Shown in pieces: positions 1 through 13,900 of a stretch of DNA of 64,000 bases (positions within the stretch are counted from its first letter, which is position 1; each line of letters opens with the position of its first letter). The stretch is from Echiichthys vipera. Lineage: Eukaryota; Chordata; Actinopteri; Perciformes; Trachinidae. Made by a program: the position numbers and the translations under genes. The stretch spans positions 35,323,456 through 35,387,455 of the forward strand of contig OY829648.1 in assembly GCA_963691815.1 (NCBI GenBank), in the 5' to 3' direction. The notes under the pieces were generated by a model that did not search any database, was not told the origin of the DNA, and worked only from the letters and a program-made list of their open reading frames with translations.

Positions 1-400
1 ATTTAATAAGATATGGAGGGAAGGGGTCATGCCAAAAAGTTGGGGTTGCATTTTAGTAAACCCGGTAACGATCTTAATAACCCTGGAAACTACAGACCCA
101 CTGCCTTGATACGATCGTTTGGGTACAGGAGTTTACATCATACTTTTTCAAATCAAGCAACAGATCAACTATTGGTTTATTCGGCAGAGATGATGGCAGT
201 CATTTTTGGGCTTCAGTGGGTGGAGGAAGTCAGACCAGACAGGTTATGGGTGTTGACTCTGCAGCGTGTGCTGTTGAGTTTACATACTATGAAGTCATTT
301 AGGGAAGATTTGATGTATAAAGTTCTTCAGTGTCTGTTCTGGGATCAAGGTATATTCTGCTGGGTATACACACAATTATTACCTCCTCATCCCCAATAAT
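1..400 (+). mobile_element. I-clade (Nimb-like) LINE remnant, RT joined to RNase H
   Basis: A degenerate LINE fragment runs into the window from the left. About 13-115 reads as the start of a reverse transcriptase (residues PGNYRPTAL), with a frame change near 55. From about 160 the same frame reads as a LINE RNase H domain (AEMMAVIFGLQWVEEVRPD), and it ends near 380 at FCWVY. In intact elements several hundred RT residues separate these blocks, so an internal deletion has joined them near 112-160. An RNase H domain within a LINE points to the I superclade. It is dead and 5'-truncated by the window edge. Confidence 0.6.
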
Positions 401-582
401 AAATACATTTTAATTAAAAAAAAACATCTTTCAACACCCCCACTAATCACCACTTGGATGCCCACTGAACTAGAAATATGGTGCCCGTTTCCTGGGTCGG
501 TCTTTTGCCCGAACACCCTGGAGACAAATGAGACTTGTAAGCACATTTCACACACACTTTACCACTCCAAATATACTATTAT

Positions 583-682
<100 letters not shown>

Positions 683-1089
683 CATATATTAGATAAGTCA
701 CATAATGTCATCTTAGCTTTCATTTACCACACAAATGCACATTAAATCTCATGTCCCTCTTTTGCAGGTGGAACCATGCGGCCATCGCATAAACTACCAG
801 CACAAATAAGATTTAAAAGGACAAGAAATATATCAACAATCAATAAATATGAAACGATACGTAATTAAGTGTGCAAATATGCAATGTGCAAACTGTATAA
901 ATCCAAAAAACATTCAGTCATTTTGGTGTCTCCCCAATATTGACATTGGATCTGCACACTGGCTGAAAAATAGGGTGAGTAAGGCAGGGCATGAGTGGAA
1001 TTTGGAAGGGATACTGGGAACTAAGGGTGATAAGGTGTGAGAGACAGAGAGGGGTCATAGAGCTTCTTGGTAACATGGTTTGTTTTGTT

Positions 1090-1091
<2 letters not shown>

Positions 1092-1159
<68 letters not shown>

Positions 1160-1183
1160 TACTACTACTACTACTACTACTAC
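1092..1183. repeat. Compound (ATT)22-(ACT)9 microsatellite
   Basis: A perfect ATT tract (1092-1157) passes directly into an ACT tract (1158-1183). Poly-Leu, poly-Ile and poly-Val open frames on both strands are artefacts of it. Confidence 0.97.
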
Positions 1184-1716
1184 AACTATGAGATAATTTA
1201 ATGTAAAATCATAGACCACTAGAGCCGGTCCTACATACTCCGGCTCAGTAGGTGGAGGTGTGCACCTTAGAGTTGGTATTGCAATCCGCCAAAAAACGCA
1301 AAGAAGTCGCAGACCGGAATCATGCTGCCAGTCACGTGACAAAAACAAACTCCGCCGGGGGTCTGGTCAGACACAACTTGTTTTGCTCATTTCAAATAGA
1401 AACTCTCTTTATTGTAAGTAGCGTGAAGTATATGAACATTAATAACATGTAGAAGAAGCCTGGTAGGAATTAAGACAGTGTTGAAGTTATTTCCTTAGCA
1501 TTGCTCAGCTATCTTAACTGGAATGATTTAGTGCTTGTCTTCAGTCCCTGTCTTAAACATTTGGACACAGGTGATTGCAGATTAATAGGACGGAACGGAT
1601 CGACAGTATCGTTTTGGAGGTCTCTCTAAATACAGTTATCTTACCGCAGCTCTTACCGGGATCAAAGTACAGCATAGACGTAACTAACGGTCGTTGCCCT
1701 CCGCCATTGAACCGAG
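1184..1716 (+). promoter_or_regulatory. HYI 5' flank and probable 5' UTR
   Basis: About 530 bp between the compound microsatellite and the HYI start codon. I see no TATA box close to the start and no long GC island. The ATG at 1717 sits in an acceptable context (G at +4). The transcription start cannot be placed from sequence alone. Confidence 0.3.
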
Positions 1717-1915
1717 ATGGCTCCGCTGAAGTTCTGTGCGAATATCTCCTGGCTGTTCACGGAGCTTCCAGACTTGAGTCAGAGGATCTACGCGGCTGGC
1801 TCGGTCGGCTTTCAGGCGGTGGAGGCGGCCTGGCTCTATGACTCTGACCTGCAGGAGCTTCAGAGAGCCAGAGAGGCTGCAGGAGTGGAGATGGTCCTCA
1901 TCAACACCCCGCCCG
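1717..1915 (+). CDS. HYI: HYI exon 1
   Basis: Start ATG at 1717. It encodes the N-terminal barrel strand and helix (CANISWLF, VGFQAVEAAWLY, EMVLINTPP). The donor GT is at 1916, and the exon ends one base into a Gly codon. Confidence 0.95.
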
Positions 1916-4900
1916 GTAACTGTTCAGTAAAAGCTTTAACATCCAGCAACAATTGATAATGGTAGTGATACTATGAATGTGTGTTGCAGGTGATGTAAAG
2001 AAGGGGGATCTTGGTCTTGCAGCAGTTCCTGGAAGAGAGGCAGAGTTCAGACAGGGTCTGGATCTGGCTGTGAAGTATGCAAGAGCTTTGGACTGCAAAA
2101 GGTGAGGCATGGACAAAGTAAAGATCACATTTGTATTGTTTTCACCCCCAAACCTCCTAAAGTTGTCTGCATTTCATCAGCAGGAACAATTAATTCATAT
2201 CCAGAAAGAATAAATCCTTATATCTACAACATTGAGTGGATAGGAATCTTTTTTTTTTTTTTACAGACTTACAAAATAATGAAGCTTAATTTCAAAGTTT
2301 TGAGGAATTTGTTAGATCTCAAATGTTTCCTGTCACCCATAAATAATATCAATTAGTAATAAATGCTATATCCTACCTTGTGGAATCCTTCAATTGACAA
2401 GAAATGCAGGATTTAGAACTGTCCCTTTTGTTAATGGAATAAATATTAAGTCATAAATCTTCCAATAAACATACAAGGAATTCTACAGCAAACGGAGAAT
2501 CACTCTATGGGAAAAATTAGTTTGGAATTCTTATTTCTCTTATATTCATCGGGAAAAACTTATAAAATCATGAATAATATTTATCCCACTAATACATTTG
2601 TTACATGGTTTGCAGATGTGGACAACAAATGTGAATTTAGTAAGATTGAAGAAGAATTATGCATTTATTCTTGGAGTGTCAGTATACTTTGGACTTCTGG
2701 AAAGAAAGTGAGAGCTTTTTTAATATTAAATCCAATCAATTCATTAAATTGGAAGAAAAATATGTCATTACCTGCTATGAAAACAAAATCAAAAATATAC
2801 AGTGGATTGTCAATTTACTAATTCTACAAGGAGAATTTTATATCCATAAAACTAAATTCTCCAATTCTCGGCCGAACTTTAAACCCTTCAAAACTTAATC
2901 TTGACATTTTTTTGAGTCTATGCAAATTATTAATAATAAGAAATTGATTTCTACCACTGATATATTACAAGATTTTTTGAGGAAATGTAATAGTATAGCC
3001 CACTTTTTAATTTAATTTCTTTGTATGTATCTATTTATGCTCTTGGGCCATTTTATTGTGTATTTAAGTACTCTCTTCCTAAGTTTAATTATTATGTCAT
3101 TATAATTTAAGAATTTAATGCTCATTGAAAAGAGAAATGACATATATATATTTTTCTTTTCTAAGTATGATGCTGAAATGTTCTACAAATGTTTGTCTTA
3201 TGAGATTTGTGAAAATATGCAAATAAAAAAAACCTAACCTCCACCTGGGGAATGACTGAAACACATGTGCTTGAGCATACAGCACCTTTCAACAACACAA
3301 CACAGCAATGCAATGTACATTAGGTCTAAAACCCCTCCTGTGTTGTCCTAGCTGTGTGCTTAGGGTCATTGTCCTGTTGGCAGGTGAACCTTGACCCCGT
3401 CTGAGGTCCTGAGCTATCTAGAACAGGTTTTCATGAAGGATATCCCTGCCCTAAAAATTCCCCACAGCGTGATGCTGCCAGCACCAGGATTCACAGCTGC
3501 GGTGGTACTGCACAAGTGATGAGTGGTGACTGGTTACCTCAGGATATCTTTCTCTCCTTTTTGCCTACAGTGTTCTGGGTCTGAGCTAATCTTGACACAT
3601 CCTATTTTGGGTCCATTCTCAGGTTAAGACCACCACAAATCACAATTCCCTGGGCTTTTCGTAATCATAAGGTCAAAGATTTGTCTATAGAACCCCCCAC
3701 GTCTTGTCTTGCACTTTCAAGATGGCCGCACGTGAATCTCCATGAGCGTCTTTTCAGTCTGCATTATGAGCTAAATTTCCTGACCTTTGAAACGTTTGCT
3801 TTCGACTAATTCCATCTTCACTGGTTAATCATTTGAAAAAGTTTTTTTTCTTTTGACTTCGACATCAATGTTTGTGTGTCCCTGTGAACCTGAGAGCTGT
3901 GTTGTCTGGAGCCTAGTGCTCCTGGTAGGGTCTCCCATGGCAGAGCAGTCTCAGGCGAGGGGCCAGACTAAGAATGGTTCACAAAGACTCAATGGACAAT
4001 CAAGGAAGAGAAAGAGGAAGAGAGACCCTGCCCGGAGTAAGCCCTGGGCCCCCGTCTAAAGCCAGACCCAGATGGAGGGCTCGCCGGTGAGCGCCTGGTG
4101 GCCGGGTTTGCCACGGAGCCCGGCCGGGCACAGCCCGAAAAAGTGACGTGGCACCTCCCTCCTCTCCATCCTGATGGCCCACCACTCGCAGGAGGAACCA
4201 CTTGGGTCGGGTGCGCTGCTGCACTGGTGGCAGTGAAGGTGAGGGGCCTCGACAAACCAGACATGGGCAGCAGAAGCTGGCTCGGGGACGTGGAATGTCA
4301 CCTCTCTGTCGGGGAAGGAGCCGGAGCTTGGGCGGGAGGTGGAGCGCTACCAGTTAGATCTGGTGGGGCTTACCTCCTCACACAGTCTCGGTTCTGGAAC
4401 CGTACTCCTGGATAGGGGTTGGACCCTATTCTTTTCTGGAGTTGCCCAGGGTGTGAGGCGCCGGGCGGGTGTGGGGATACTCACTAACCCCCGGCTGAGC
4501 GCCGTTCACCCCGGTGGACGAGAGGGTCTCCTCCTTACGCCTGCGGGTGGTAGGGGGGAAAACTCTTTGACTGTTGTTTGTGCATATGCACCGAACAGCA
4601 GTTCAGAGTATTCGGCCTTCTTGGAGACCCTGAATGGAGTCTTGCATTGGGCTACAGAAGGGGACTCCATAGTTCTGCTGGGAGACTTCAACGCGCACGT
4701 GGGCAATGATGGAGACACCTGGAGAGGCGTGATAGGGAGGAACGGCCTCCCTGATCTAAATCCGAGTGGTCGTCAGTCATTAGACTTCTGTGCTAGTCAC
4801 GGATTGTCTATAACTCACACCATGTTCAAACACAAGGATGCTCATAAGTGTACGTGGTACCAGAGCACCCTAGGCCAAAGGTCGATGATCGATTTTGTGA

Positions 4901-7900
4901 TCGTATCCTCTGATCTGAGGCCGTATGTTTTGGACACTCGAGTGAAGACAGGGGCAGAGCTGTCAACTGATCACCATCTGGTAATAAGTTAGGTCAGAGG
5001 ATGGGGGAAGATTCTGGACAGACCAGGTAAGCCCAAACGAGTAGTGCGGGTGAACTGGGAACGTCTGGAGGAGGCCCCTGTCCGAGAGATCTTCAACGCA
5101 CACCTCCGGCGGAGTTTTTCTGGCATCCCTGTGGAGGTTGGGGGCATTGAACCGGAGTGGGCAATGTTCAAAGCTTTCATTGCTGAAGCTGCAGAAGTGA
5201 GCTGTGGCCTCAAGGTCTTAGGTGCCTCAAGAGGCGGTAACCCTCGAACACCGTGGTGGACAATGGTGGTCAGGGAAGCTGTCCGACTGAAGTAGGAGGC
5301 CTTCCGGGATATGTTGTCCCAGAAGACTCCGGAGGCAGTTGCCAGGTACCGACAGGCCAGAAGGGCTGCAGCCTCTGCTGTGTCAGAGGCCAAGCAGCGG
5401 GCGTGGGAGGAGATCGGAGAAGCCATGGAGAAGGACTTTTGGGCGGCACCAAGGTGCTTCTGGAAAACCATTCTACATTTCAGGAGGGGAAACCGGTGAA
5501 CCGTCCAAGCTGTTTACAGTAAGGACGAGACGCTGGTGACCTCAGCTGATGAGGTAGTCGGGCGGTGGAAGGAGCACTTTGAGGAACTTCTAAATCCGAC
5601 TAACATGTCCTCTTTTGTAGAGGCAGAGCTGGAAGCTGATGGGGAATCATTGTCAATATCCCTGGCGGAAGTCACTGAGGTAGTCAAACAACTCAACAGT
5701 GGAAAAGCCCCAGGGATTGATGAGATTCGTCCAGAAATGCTGAGAGCATTGGGTTTGGAGGGGCTGTCTTGGTTGACACATCTCTTCAACATTGCGTGGA
5801 AGTCTGGGACAGTGCCAAGGGAGTGGCAGACCGGGGTGGTGGTTCCTCTGTTTCAAAAGGGGGACCAGAGGGTGTGTGCCAATTACAGGGGCATCACCCT
5901 TCTCAGCCTCCCTGGTAAAGTCTAATCCAAGGTGCTGGAAAGGAGGGTTCGTCCTATAGTCGAACCTCAGATTGAAGAGGAACAATGTGGATTCCGACCT
6001 GGACGTGGAACACCCGGACCAGCTCTTCACTCTCGCAAGGATCCTGGAGGGGGCCTGGGAGTATGCCCATCCAGTCTACATGTATTTTGTGGATCTGGAG
6101 AAAGCATATGACCGGGACCCTCGGGAGATACTGTGGGAGGTGCTGCGGGAGTATGGGGTGAGGGGGTCACTTCTGGGGGCCATCCAATCTCTTTACACCC
6201 AAAGCGAGAGCTATGTCCGGATCCTCGGCAGTAAGTCGGATTCGTTCCCGGTGGGGGTTGGCCTCCGCCAGGGGTGCGCTTTGTCACCAATCCTGTTCGT
6301 GATTTTAATGGACAGGGTATCAAGGCATAATCGTGGTGGGGAGGGGTTGCAGTTCGGTGGGCTGAGGACCTCGTCTCTGCTTTTTGCAGATGACGTGGTC
6401 CTGGTGGCATTGTCGGTCAGCACTCACTGGATCGGTTCACAGCCGAGTGTGAAACGGCTGGGATGAGGATCAGCACCTCTAAATCTGAGGCAATGGCTCT
6501 CAGCAGAAAACCGGCGGATATCCTACTCCAGGTAGGGAATGAGTCCTTACCCCAAGTGAAGGAGTTCAAGTACCTCGGGATCATGTTCCCGAGTGAGGGG
6601 ACGATGGAGCGTGAGTTTGGCCAGAGAATCGGAGCAGCGGGGGCGGTGTTGCAGTCGCTCTACCGCACTGTTGTGACAAAAAGAGAGCTGAGCCGGAAGG
6701 CAAAGCTCTCGATCTACTGGTCAATCTTCGTTCCTACCCTCATCTATGGTCATGAAAGTTGGGTCATGACCGAAAGAACGAGGTCGCAGGTACAAGCGTC
6801 CAAAATGGGTCTATCTCCACACTGGCCTGGGAACGCCTCAGGATCCCCCAATTAGAGCTGGTTAATGTGGCCCGGGAAAGGGAAGTTTGGGGTCCCCTGC
6901 TAAAGTGGTTCCCCCCCGCGACCTGACCCCGGATAAGCAGTTGAAGATGAGATGAGATCAATTAAGGAACTTTTACGGCCGATCTAGTCATCCCATTGTT
7001 CATCTCATCCTTCTATGATGGCCTCTAACGAAGCTCTTCTTGATGCCATGCAGCATATGAAATCCAAACTGTACTTGCATATTGATCTGAAATTGGATCA
7101 GCTACAAACGAGTGTTAATTCACTACAATTATCAATGACTACCCTTGGTGATCATATGACTCTGATTGAACGAAGAGTCAGTGGAAACCAGGACATGATA
7201 AGCGATTTGGGTAAGCGAGTCAAAGTCGTATTAGAAGCTATTAGAAGGTCATTAGTCATTTTTACCAGTGCGTTCTCAGTGCTATGATTCATTCTGAATC
7301 CTGACTGGAAGTCCTCAAATAACTCATTATTATTCAAAAAGTCAAAGCTGATTGGCAACTAATTTCTCAAGGATCTGCTGATGAAGACATATCAAGGCAG
7401 CACTAAGATCTATTAAAACAAGTACAGAGAAGGTCATTAGTCATTTTTATCAGTGCTGTCTCAGTGCTATGATTCACTCTAAAAAGGGACTGGAAGTCAG
7501 ACTTAGACTTCTCTTTTGTCTCTTTTGGGATGACCCCTGCAAGCAAATTGAGTTTCCAGCAGCTTACAAAAAACGAGGGAGGTATAAAAAAAAAAAACAC
7601 ACAGTATAGTATAACCAATAAACTCTTAGCTAAATAAATACAGAAAGTATAAAAAAAACAATAAACAGTAAGCAATGAACTCAAATATATATGAGGTAAA
7701 TGTAAGAATACAGGTCAAATAAAATTTACAGAAAGTTAAATCAAATAAGTTAAATGTAGAGGAAATGTATAAGATAAAATATGTATGACTGTATATGACA
7801 GAAATGAGCAGCAAGATTAAATTATTGCCCTTAAGTGGTGGATAAAGTTATTGCACAAAAAAGAAAAGAAGATAAGTGTCCAGGTATGTAAGAGTAGATT

Positions 7901-10900
7901 ATTAATTACACAGTAAGTGGCTCCCACTCTTTCCCTTCTGTCCTCTTTATTTCCTCCTCCCCCCGAGTGAGGAGTTGTAGAGTGTGATGGCCTGAGGGAC
8001 AACGGAGTTCTTGAGCCTGTTGGTCCTACACTTCGGCAGGAGCAGCCTTCCACTGAACAGGCTCCTCTGGTTGCTGATGACGATGTGCTGTGACCGACTC
8101 ATAATAGTTGGATAACTGAAATTTTGCAATGTCTCCAGTTGGAGAGGTTAAGGTTTTCAAAGAGGGGATCTTTAGAGGCATTCAACCAAACCTGGGACCC
8201 ACTGCTGGCTTTTATTAGCAATAGTATTACTGTTGCTCCTGACGATGCTGAGGACACTTCTTAATGCTGGAAGGAGAGAGCCCCCCCCCCCCCCCCTTTA
8301 TATATATTTTTTTTTTCTCCTCCTTAAATTATGTTAATTATTTTTGCTATTAGTTTTTAGTGTGTTTTTATTTTTATTTATTTTTTGTTTTCTTTTATTT
8401 TCACCTTAAAGCAGACATACTGTACATGTGCTATACCTTGTCTGCAAAAGCCAATAAAAAAATACGGCATGCACGTGTACCTGAACACCCCATCGTGTGT
8501 GACAATTGCTGTCAGGTCCTGGCTGGGTGAAGTGGAACTTAAATCCAACTTTGAGAAGGCCATAGGTCCATGAAAAAGAGAGGTGAGCTCCTCAGCTGTA
8601 GGTAAAGGGTATTTATCTGGAATGACAGCTTTGTGTAACCACCAGGTTTGAGATCCAAGGTGCTGCATTTATTGGCTTGATTATGCCCTCTTTTAGCAGG
8701 GAGGTGAGCCTTCCAGGAGGGCTGAATAACTGGTGTCGAGGCAGGGTCAACCAGGGGCCTAAGGACGCGCTCACACTGTCCTTCCGTACCGTGCCCAAAC
8801 AGGTTTTACGGGTAAAACCTAGTTTGACCAGTGTGAGTGCAACCGCTCCGCACCTAGCTGCGGCCAGCTGGCCGTCCACGGCCCGTTTGAGAGAGGTGGG
8901 CTTTTGTAATACGTGTTTGCACATGTATGAGCACGAGCATGCGCACGTGTACGAGCATGAGCACGAGGCCTACGGCGGCTCCGATGTCATTTTGTGTGCG
9001 CCTGTTCGGACATAGAAAAAAAAAAAAAAAGACGGACCATGCGCAGACATTTAACAACAACAACGATGTTGGCGAAAGGTTCACGTTGGTGTGATGCGGA
9101 GGTGGAGTGTTTACTGCAGATTTGGTCGGATGGAAATATTCAAAAACAGTCGGATAAGACGCACAATGCGTGTGACGTGTTACGGCGTGATGACGTATGG
9201 ACAGGCAAGAAGCATTTGCGCGAGGCCCAGGCAGTGTGAGTACAAACGGGCTGGCCAGCGGGGGGAGAGGGAGGGGGGGGCAAGTACCCTAAAGCCCAGG
9301 GCACGGCACGGTGCTGGTGCAGTGCCAGCTACTGCACTTACTTAATTCTAGCTCTTCTGGTTTGTAATTGATGAATGCACTTATTAGAAGTCACTTTTGA
9401 TAAAAGCGCCAGCTAAATGAAATGTAATGTAATGAACGATCATATTGAATCATGGCACATTCCTAAATAGGAGGCATCAGAAATAAATTTCAAGTGTCAG
9501 CGGATGACATATATGGAAAAAACAGGAGGAAACAAGAGTCCACTGATTACAAAAGCAGTTTGTCCTTTTCAAGTTAGCATTTGTGAAAAATGTATTTGTT
9601 ATGAAATTTCCAGGATCCACCTCATGGCTGGCAGGGTTCCCATGGGCTCACACAGAATGGCGGTTGCCAAAGAGATGGAGGCCATCTTTGTGCAGAACCT
9701 AAACTATGCTGCTGATATCCTCTCAAAGGTAGGTGACCCTTTCAGTCCAATATAACAATTGCTCACAGCAGTATGAATGAAGTCAGAGAAATGTTGTGGT
9801 ATACTGCAAAGAAAAAGTAGAAAATATGCAAGATTTAAGCAAATGGAAGATATTTAAATATAATTCAAGTGATATTTAGAGGAATTTGATATGCTACAAG
9901 CAGGGTTTGACACTATTTTTTTTTCTTACCAGCCAATGTGGCTAGTGGTTTTCAAAAGTTTCTAGCCAATCAGCATTCTCACTAGCCACACATTTGTACA
10001 TATAGTAAATTAAGAAAATAATGCCCTATATAAAGGGCAGCTTCTTATCCATATTTAAAGAAATGGTGCAGGAATGAAGAAGATTAAATAGAGAGCAAGA
10101 TGAATACTGTCTGTTTAAATAAATATATTTTTAACAACTATTTATAACAACAATAAACACTGAAGTCTAATGCATTACAAATACATACAATTCATAAAAC
10201 CTAGAACAATTGAATATTTTTAATTGAAAGCCTTAGTAATTACTTTATATACAGGATATCGAAGCAGAAATCACGTACAGATGTATCTCAAAGCATTAGA
10301 CGATTATGACTTTTTCACCACATATACAGTATTAGATGAGTTACTGAAACTTTGTGTTCTTTTACAGTTTCAAATTTGAAGTTTGTATTACAACTCACAA
10401 ACAAAACCCCTTTTGCTTTTTCCCCGCCGTGAGAAAATACAATCTGCGCAGTACTTTGTTTTCCTGCATCATACGTTAGCTACTCTCTACCTGCCTTTCA
10501 CTTGGCGTTGATAATCAGAATCCGAATCAGAAATACTTTAAGAATCCCAGAAGAAATTATTTTTGCTACGAAACTCCAGATATACAAACACAAATATTTT
10601 AAAGACAAAAACATATAATAGAAAAGAAAACTTTTAGGAAATATATACAAGATCAAAAATACCAGACCAATGAGCAGTAGAACTGATTGTCTATAGCTGA
10701 GTTTAAATCACAGGAGGTGACAGACTCTCCAAGGGATGCATTGTATAATTTAATGACCGATCACCGCTGGCAAGGCAAAGATATCGCTCAGGTGTTAAGC
10801 AAGGCCAAGGCGCTATCCCTACCCCCTCACCGTCCTTACGATTGTTCCATTGAGTTGTTGCCCGGGTCAACGTTTCCCACTAGTCGTCTCTATAACCTGT

Positions 10901-13900
10901 CAGGTCCCGAACGAGAGTCTGTGGAGACATATATTAATGACTCGCTCAAGTCAGGGATCATTCGCCCCTCTTCTTCTCCACTGGGAGCTGTTTTTTTCTT
11001 TGTGGCCAAAAAGGATAAATCGCTACGTCCCTGCATAGATTACCGTGGTCTCAATAATATCACAATTAAAAACAAGTACCCCCTCCCGTTGATCAACTCC
11101 GCGTTTGAGCCGTTGCATGGCGCGACCATCTTTTCCAAGCTCGACCTCTGCAACGCATATCATCTCGTGAGGGTGAGGGAGGGGGACGAGTGGAAGACAG
11201 CCTTCAACACGCCACTTGGACATTTTGAGTATCTAGTTATGCCTTTCGGGTTAACTAATGCCCCAGCTGTTTTTCAGGCCTTAGTTAATGACGTGCTCCG
11301 TGATATGCTTAATCTTTCCGTTTTTGTTTACCTTGACGACATCCTGATCTTCTCTAAAGACTTGAACGAGCATGGGGTGCACGTTCGTCAGGTTCTTCAG
11401 CGTCTCCAGGAAAATCGTCTCTTTGTCAAGGCCGAGAAATGCGAATTTCACGTCTCCTCCGTGACATTTTTGGGTTACATCGTGGAGAGTGGACAGGTTA
11501 GGGCTGATCCTGCTAAATTCACTGCTGGGACCGAATGGCCGACACCCACCTCCAGGAAGCAGCTTCAGCGATTTTTGGGTTTCGCTAATTTCTATCGCCG
11601 TTTTATTCGTAACTACAGCCAAGTAGTTTCACCGATGACCAGGCATTATCCGACAATAATGTTCACCCATGTGCATTCAGTTCCAAGAAGTTGTCACCCG
11701 CGGAGAGGAACTACGATGTCGGGAACCGCGAGTTACTAGTGGTTAAGCTAGCATTGGAGGAGTGGCGACATTGGCTTGAGGGGGCGGAAGTTCCATTTAT
11801 GTTCTGGACTGACCACAAGAACTTGGGGTTACGGTTAAGACTGAATTCACGTCAAGCCTGGTGTGCTTTGTTTTTTGGGCATTTTAATTTCACATTGACT
11901 TATATCCCTGGCAGTAAGAACATCAAGCCAGATTCCCTCTCTCGGCAGTTTGGACCAGCCGAGGAGGAAGAATCCGGAGTGGACAACGTCGTTCCCGCTT
12001 CATGTGTGATGGCAGCATTGACCTGGGAGATTGAGACCATCGTCAGAAGAGCTCAACACGCTAACCCCGACCCTGGTGGTGGTCCACCAGGGCGTATGTT
12101 TGTTCCTGCCGGCGTTCGCTCCCAGGTGCTCCAGTGGGGTCACTCTTCTCGTCTCTCCTGTCATCCAGGAATAACCAGGACCTTGTCTCTGCTTCGTCGT
12201 CACTTCTGGTGGAAGACTATGGGTACTGATACTCGGGAGTTTGTCCTGGCCTGCACCGTCTGTGCTCGGGGAAAAGACTTCTCATCACCTTCCAGCAGGT
12301 CTTCTCCGTCCTCTCCCCGTACCCGGTCGACCATGGTCCCATATCGCCTTGGATTTCGTTACTGGACTTCCCGTATCCCAAGGTAAAGATACTATTGTCA
12401 CCATTGTTGACCGCTTTTCTAAAATGGTCCATTTTGTCCTGCTACCCAAGCTGCCGTTGGCCATGGAGACGACGCAAATCCTTGTGGACCATGTTTTTCG
12501 CCTCCACAAGATACCAGCGGACATCGTCTCAGACCGTGGTCCTCAATTCACCTCCCGTGTCTGGAAGGCTTTCTGCCAGGCCTTAGGGGCTAAGGTCAGT
12601 CTATCCTCTGGGTTCCATCCCCAGTCTAATGGTCAAACGGAGAGGGCGAATCAGGACTTGGAGACTGCCCTCTGTTGCATCTGTGCCCGCAATCCTTCAT
12701 TGTGGTCTTCGCAGCTTTCCTGGGTCGAATACTCCCACAACTCCCTAACCAGCACCGCTACAGGTATGTCCCCCTTCGAGGCTTCGTTGGGCTACTTACC
12801 TCCTCTGTTTCCGGCCCAGGAAGCGGCGATAGCTGTCCCATCCGTCCAACACCATCTCCGAAGAGTACATCGGATTTAGAGGGAGACCCGTGGGGCGTTG
12901 CTCCGGACGGCGGAGCAGAACCGTAGGATGGCAGATCGCCATCGCATCCCTGCGCCTAAATACAGACCCGGATAAAGGGTGTGGCTTAACTCTCATAACA
13001 TTCCCCTGAATGTCGCATCGAAGAAGCTTGCTCCTCGTTTCATTGGCCCCTTTGAGATTGAAGCCATTGTCAATCCCAGTGCCGTCCGCCTGAAGCTTCC
13101 TGCGTCCCTCAGGATTCATCCGACCTTCCATGTGTCCCAGAAAAAGCCAGTTACCACCAGCACGTTGTGCCCGCCTGCCGTCGCCCCACCACCCCCCCAT
13201 ACCGTTGACGGCCATCCGGCGTTCACGGTTAGCTCTATTTTAGACGTGCGACGTCGTGGTCGGGGGTTCCAGTACCTGGTGGACTGGGAGGGCTACGGTC
13301 CTGAGGAGAGGAGTTGGGTCTCCAGATCCCTTATCCTGGATCCATCCCTGATCCGGGATTTCTACCGGGCTCATCCAGGGAGGCCCGGTGCAGCGCCTGG
13401 AGGCGAGTTTGTCTCCCTCTGTCTGTATATCCCTGCTTGTGTATGTGTTCCCCTTTGTCTAGGTCCGGTAGGCGTTCCCCCCAAGCTGCAGCCTGTTACA
13501 CTGATCACCTGTACCACTACAAATACCTTGAGCTGACAGACATGCACGCCGGACCGTTGTAGACCCTTAACTGGTAAAACTATTCCCCCCGGATTGGCAT
13601 CCCCTTTCTCGTTGTGGGTATCACGCTCCCCGTCGTTATGTATATACTAATCGTGTTTGTTGTTTCTCTCTCTCCGTAGTTTCCCGTGTTCCTGTTTCCT
13701 GTCCGTCTCCCTGATTCTTCCGTCGTCTCCTCGTTCCTGTTTTTCCCTCGACCATCTTGTCATTTGTGTTACCTATTTACCCTGTAGTGTTTTTGTGTTA
13801 GTTATTATCATTAAACGTTTTTTTGTACTTACTTCGTGTCCGTGTCTGCATTGGGTCCACCATTTTTGTATGTTATTTCTGTACCGTTCGTGACAGATCC

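Noticed and set aside
3989..4301. Three overlapping minus-strand frames
   Set aside because: They are shadows of the GC-rich 5' part of the RTE LINE; no domain and no codon logic.
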